From an uncultured Sulfurovum sp. (lineage in GTDB: Bacteria; Campylobacterota; Campylobacteria; Campylobacterales; Sulfurovaceae), in contig CAMZNQ010000350.1 in the NCBI GenBank assembly GCA_947313765.1, forward strand, positions 1 to 10,142: DNA of 10,142 nt, given 5' to 3'. Positions 7,720 to 10,142 of this stretch are shown here, one piece after another. Within the stretch, counting starts at the first letter, position 1; every line of letters begins with the position of its first letter. The notes beneath the pieces are model-generated. The model saw nothing but the letters and a program-made list of their open reading frames with translations, made no database searches and was not told the origin of the DNA. Made by a program: the position numbers and the translations under genes.

Positions 7720-7725
7720 TCCCTC
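7720..7725 (-). promoter_or_regulatory. Ribosome binding site fixing the SPFH start at 7713
   Basis: GAGGGA on the minus strand, 6 bases before the ATG at 7711-7713. The upstream TTG at 7747-7749 has no comparable site. Confidence 0.65.
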
Positions 7726-7751
7726 TCTTTTTTTATTAATTAAACCCAAAT

Positions 7752-7846
7752 AATAGTATGAAATAGTATTTAAGTTTAATTATGTTGTTAGACATTATAT
7801 CAAATAAATAGTGTTATTTGGTAGTAAAAATTGAAAAAATAGTATT
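7752..7846. repeat. Four AATAGTRTK direct repeats in the divergent intergenic region
   Basis: AATAGTATG at 7752-7760, AATAGTATT at 7762-7770, AATAGTGTT at 7807-7815 and AATAGTATT at 7838-7846. The first two are 10 bases apart, one helical turn. The first and second lie downstream of the SPFH -10 and the last two upstream, so a regulator bound there could affect both divergent promoters. The region is very AT-rich, so chance is a real alternative. Confidence 0.4.
7794..7802 (-). promoter_or_regulatory. Extended -10 promoter for the SPFH operon
   Basis: The minus strand reads TGATATAAT, a perfect extended -10, about 80 bases upstream of the SPFH ATG. No -35 match is seen. The implied leader is around 75 bases. 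Confidence 0.65.
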
Positions 7847-7870
7847 TAAAAGATAATTTTTTGAATTTTA

Positions 7871-7879
7871 TGTTAGAAT
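7871..7879 (+). promoter_or_regulatory. Extended -10 promoter for the 7922-8401 gene
   Basis: TGTTAGAAT, an extended -10 with one mismatch in the hexamer, preceded by T-rich tracts. The leader to the TTG start would be about 35 bases and contains the AAGGA site at 7912-7916. Confidence 0.5.
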
Positions 7880-7921
7880 AGGATTATAAAACTTAAATTT
7901 TTTATATATAAAAGGATTACT

Positions 7922-8401
7922 TTGTTTAATAATCAAGTAGATGATGGAACAGATTTTTGTGAAGCTTATAAGTCTGAAATATTAGGAAACTCTACAGTTC
8001 AAGAGAAACCTTCAAATATGCTTTTAAAAGTTTTAACTATTTTATTGTTACTTATAGTTATTATAGCTCTATCAATTTATAGCTATACTTATATTACAAA
8101 AGATAATTCAATCTCTATTCCTATCCCTCCATCATCTATACAGATGATTGATGATGATGAACTTGTTGTTGCTCCTGAAGATGAAGAGCCACCTGTTGAA
8201 CCTATGCCTCCTCAAAGTAATAATTTAGATAAAAATGATAAAACTACAAAAGAGGCTCAACTTCTTATCTCAAAAACTGATAATAAAATAGCAATTAATA
8301 ATAAAGTATTAGAGATTCCTTTAGAAGTACCAACTTCTATTCAATCTGAATACAATGACTTAGAGAAACTATCTAAGGAGATAGATAAAGAGCTGAAATA
8401 G
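7922..8401 (+). CDS. Small single-pass membrane protein with acidic proline-rich segment, unknown function
   Basis: The only plus-strand gene here; I do not recognise it. The 159-residue product has a polar cytoplasmic head (1-33), one strong hydrophobic helix (about 34-55, LLKVLTILLLLIVIIALSIY), an acidic proline-rich stretch (about 67-100, with PEDEEPPVEPMPP), and a lysine- and glutamate-rich tail that may be helical. The look is of a bitopic protein with a stiff extracytoplasmic spacer, somewhat like TonB or cell-envelope linker proteins, but no TonB C-terminal fold is evident. The start is TTG at 7922-7924, supported by AAGGA (7912-7916) five bases upstream; the first in-frame ATG would cut off the head and begin at the helix. 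It is divergent from the SPFH operon and its TAG stop is two bases from the end of the convergent hemB gene. Confidence 0.75.
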   Translation: MFNNQVDDGTDFCEAYKSEILGNSTVQEKPSNMLLKVLTILLLLIVIIALSIYSYTYITKDNSISIPIPPSSIQMIDDDELVVAPEDEEPPVEPMPPQSNNLDKNDKTTKEAQLLISKTDNKIAINNKVLEIPLEVPTSIQSEYNDLEKLSKEIDKELK

Positions 8402-8403
8402 TA

Positions 8404-8414
<11 letters not shown>
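8386..8414. terminator. Weak inverted repeat across the convergent gene ends
   Basis: TAAAGAG (8386-8392) and CTCTTTA (8408-8414) pair across a 15-base loop that contains both stop codons. It is placed where a bidirectional terminator would be expected, but the stem is short, AT-rich and lacks a T run on either side. Confidence 0.25.
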
Positions 8415-9375
<961 letters not shown>

Positions 9376-9401
9376 ATTTTTCCCTTAAGTTAATTTGTTG
9401 A

Positions 9402-9410
9402 ATTTTATCA
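9402..9410 (-). promoter_or_regulatory. Extended -10 promoter candidate for hemB
   Basis: The minus strand reads TGATAAAAT, an extended -10 with one mismatch, about 27 bases upstream of the hemB ATG. Transcription would begin close to the AAGGGA site, giving a short leader. Confidence 0.55.
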
Positions 9411-9452
9411 TAAACCGATGTAATTTTAGCTATTGATGTTTATATAGGTTCA

Positions 9453-10142
9453 TTAGATTATCCCCAATTCATCAGACATATCCCTAATCAATTTAGAAAA
9501 TGGTTGTTTAGACAAATCCACCTCATCATCTATCAAATTAAAAATATCTTGCTTTATTTGCTGATAAGGGATACCTGTTAAATCTTGCAACTCTTTTAGT
9601 CTACTTTCAGGGTAAAGCTCTGCATTTTTTATCATCTCAAATACTATATCTTTGTGAGCTTGATAGCGTTCATTTAGTTTAAAGACCTCTATATATTTAT
9701 CATATTCATTTGAGTATCGCTCTTTTAGAGGTATATCTATATCATCTTTTGATTTGATATTTAGGTCTTTACAGTTTTTATGTAAAAATAGTTTGAATTT
9801 TACTTTTTGGTCGAAGTCAAAATTGATAGAACTTGGGCTTAAATTAGAAAATTCTTCCGTACCTTTTAATTTTGAATTACAAGCATAACAACTTGGTACG
9901 AAATTATAAAGAGACAAAGCCAAATAAGGATAAGTAGATTTATCATAATAGTGGTCTAATGTAAACTTGTTTTTCTTTTTTTTATCAGTATTATAACTAT
10001 TAATATAATATATATTACAGTAATAACAAGTAGCAATATTCAAATAATCTTCAAAAAATGGGCTAATATAATTTTTTCTCAATTCTGTATAATTAAATAA
10101 AAATTTAATTGATTTATTATCTTTATTTGTTCCTATTCTTTT
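9453..10142 (-). CDS. HNH endonuclease domain protein, 5' end outside the window
   Basis: The frame is open from the TAA at 9453-9455 to the right edge (229 residues seen). An in-frame TTG at 10080-10082 exists, but the codons beyond it stay open and read as protein-like sequence, so the true start is probably beyond 10142. Counting from that TTG, a zinc-binding C19-x2-C22 (CYYC) is followed by FTLDHYYDKSTYPYLAL about 40-56, with H43 as the likely general base, and then NFVPSC65-x2-C68NS, the pattern of treble-clef HNH nucleases. The remaining 140 residues are charged and helical, without a domain I recognise. Similar nucleases occur beside ATPases in phage-defence modules such as Septu (PtuB), but no ATPase is visible here. 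The gene is visibly more AT-rich than hemB and interrupts the hem/arg neighbourhood, hinting at horizontal gain. It would act on DNA or RNA; the target is unknown. Confidence 0.8.
   Translation of the reverse strand, partial: KRIGTNKDNKSIKFLFNYTELRKNYISPFFEDYLNIATCYYCNIYYINSYNTDKKKKNKFTLDHYYDKSTYPYLALSLYNFVPSCYACNSKLKGTEEFSNLSPSSINFDFDQKVKFKLFLHKNCKDLNIKSKDDIDIPLKERYSNEYDKYIEVFKLNERYQAHKDIVFEMIKNAELYPESRLKELQDLTGIPYQQIKQDIFNLIDDEVDLSKQPFSKLIRDMSDELGII

Noticed and set aside
7711..7749. Upstream TTG start for the SPFH gene
   Set aside because: The ATG at 7711-7713 has GAGGGA at ideal spacing and puts the membrane anchor at the N-terminus as is typical for the family.
9453..10082. HNH gene complete with a TTG start at 10082
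   Set aside because: No ribosome binding site precedes the TTG, and 20 further open codons reach the window edge, so the gene is more likely cut by the window.

Overview
The window is an AT-rich bacterial chromosome segment carrying mostly housekeeping genes. It looks like a member of the Campylobacterota (epsilonproteobacteria), most likely a Sulfurimonas/Sulfurovum-type organism. This rests on the low GC content, the extended -10 promoters (TGN followed by TATAAT-like hexamers) without clear -35 boxes, and gene order. From memory, Campylobacter jejuni has an Fe-S oxidoreductase, hemN, a small gene, argF and hemB in a row (about Cj0991c to Cj0995c). Here the same genes occur in the same order and strand, but with a block of other genes between argF and hemB. 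The assignment is inferred, not tested by search.

Layout, left to right; all genes are on the minus strand except one. Positions 1-923 hold a two-[4Fe-4S], CCG-domain oxidoreductase subunit that runs off the left edge. Positions 980-2347 hold hemN, interrupted by an in-frame TAG at codon 83. Positions 2384-3310 hold argF. Positions 3407-4672 hold a DEAD-box RNA helicase whose conserved N-terminus begins at an ATC codon behind a good ribosome binding site. Positions 4725-5579 hold an RluA-type pseudouridine synthase, 5590-6393 a calcineurin-like phosphoesterase, 6393-6809 a four-helix membrane protein, and 6832-7713 an SPFH/band 7 membrane protein. Positions 7750-7921 are a divergent promoter region. 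Positions 7922-8401 hold the only plus-strand gene, a small single-pass membrane protein. It converges on hemB (8404-9375), which lies downstream of an HNH-nuclease gene that runs off the right edge (9453-10142).

Two transcription blocks can be proposed. The first, from a promoter near 7794-7802, would be SPFH protein, four-helix protein, phosphoesterase and pseudouridine synthase, with short gaps or overlaps throughout. The second, from a promoter just after the pseudouridine synthase stop, would be helicase, argF, hemN and Fe-S protein, with further candidate promoters ahead of argF and hemN. hemB and hemN catalyse an early and a late step of haem synthesis (porphobilinogen formation and anaerobic coproporphyrinogen oxidation). 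ArgF makes citrulline for arginine. The helicase and pseudouridine synthase act on RNA.

The most notable points are the two apparent lesions (the hemN amber and the helicase ATG-to-ATC start), either real mutations or base-call errors, and the HNH gene at the right edge, which may be the end of an accessory or defence insertion next to hemB. I saw no tRNA, rRNA, CRISPR array or insertion sequence, and no gene-free stretch longer than 300 bases.
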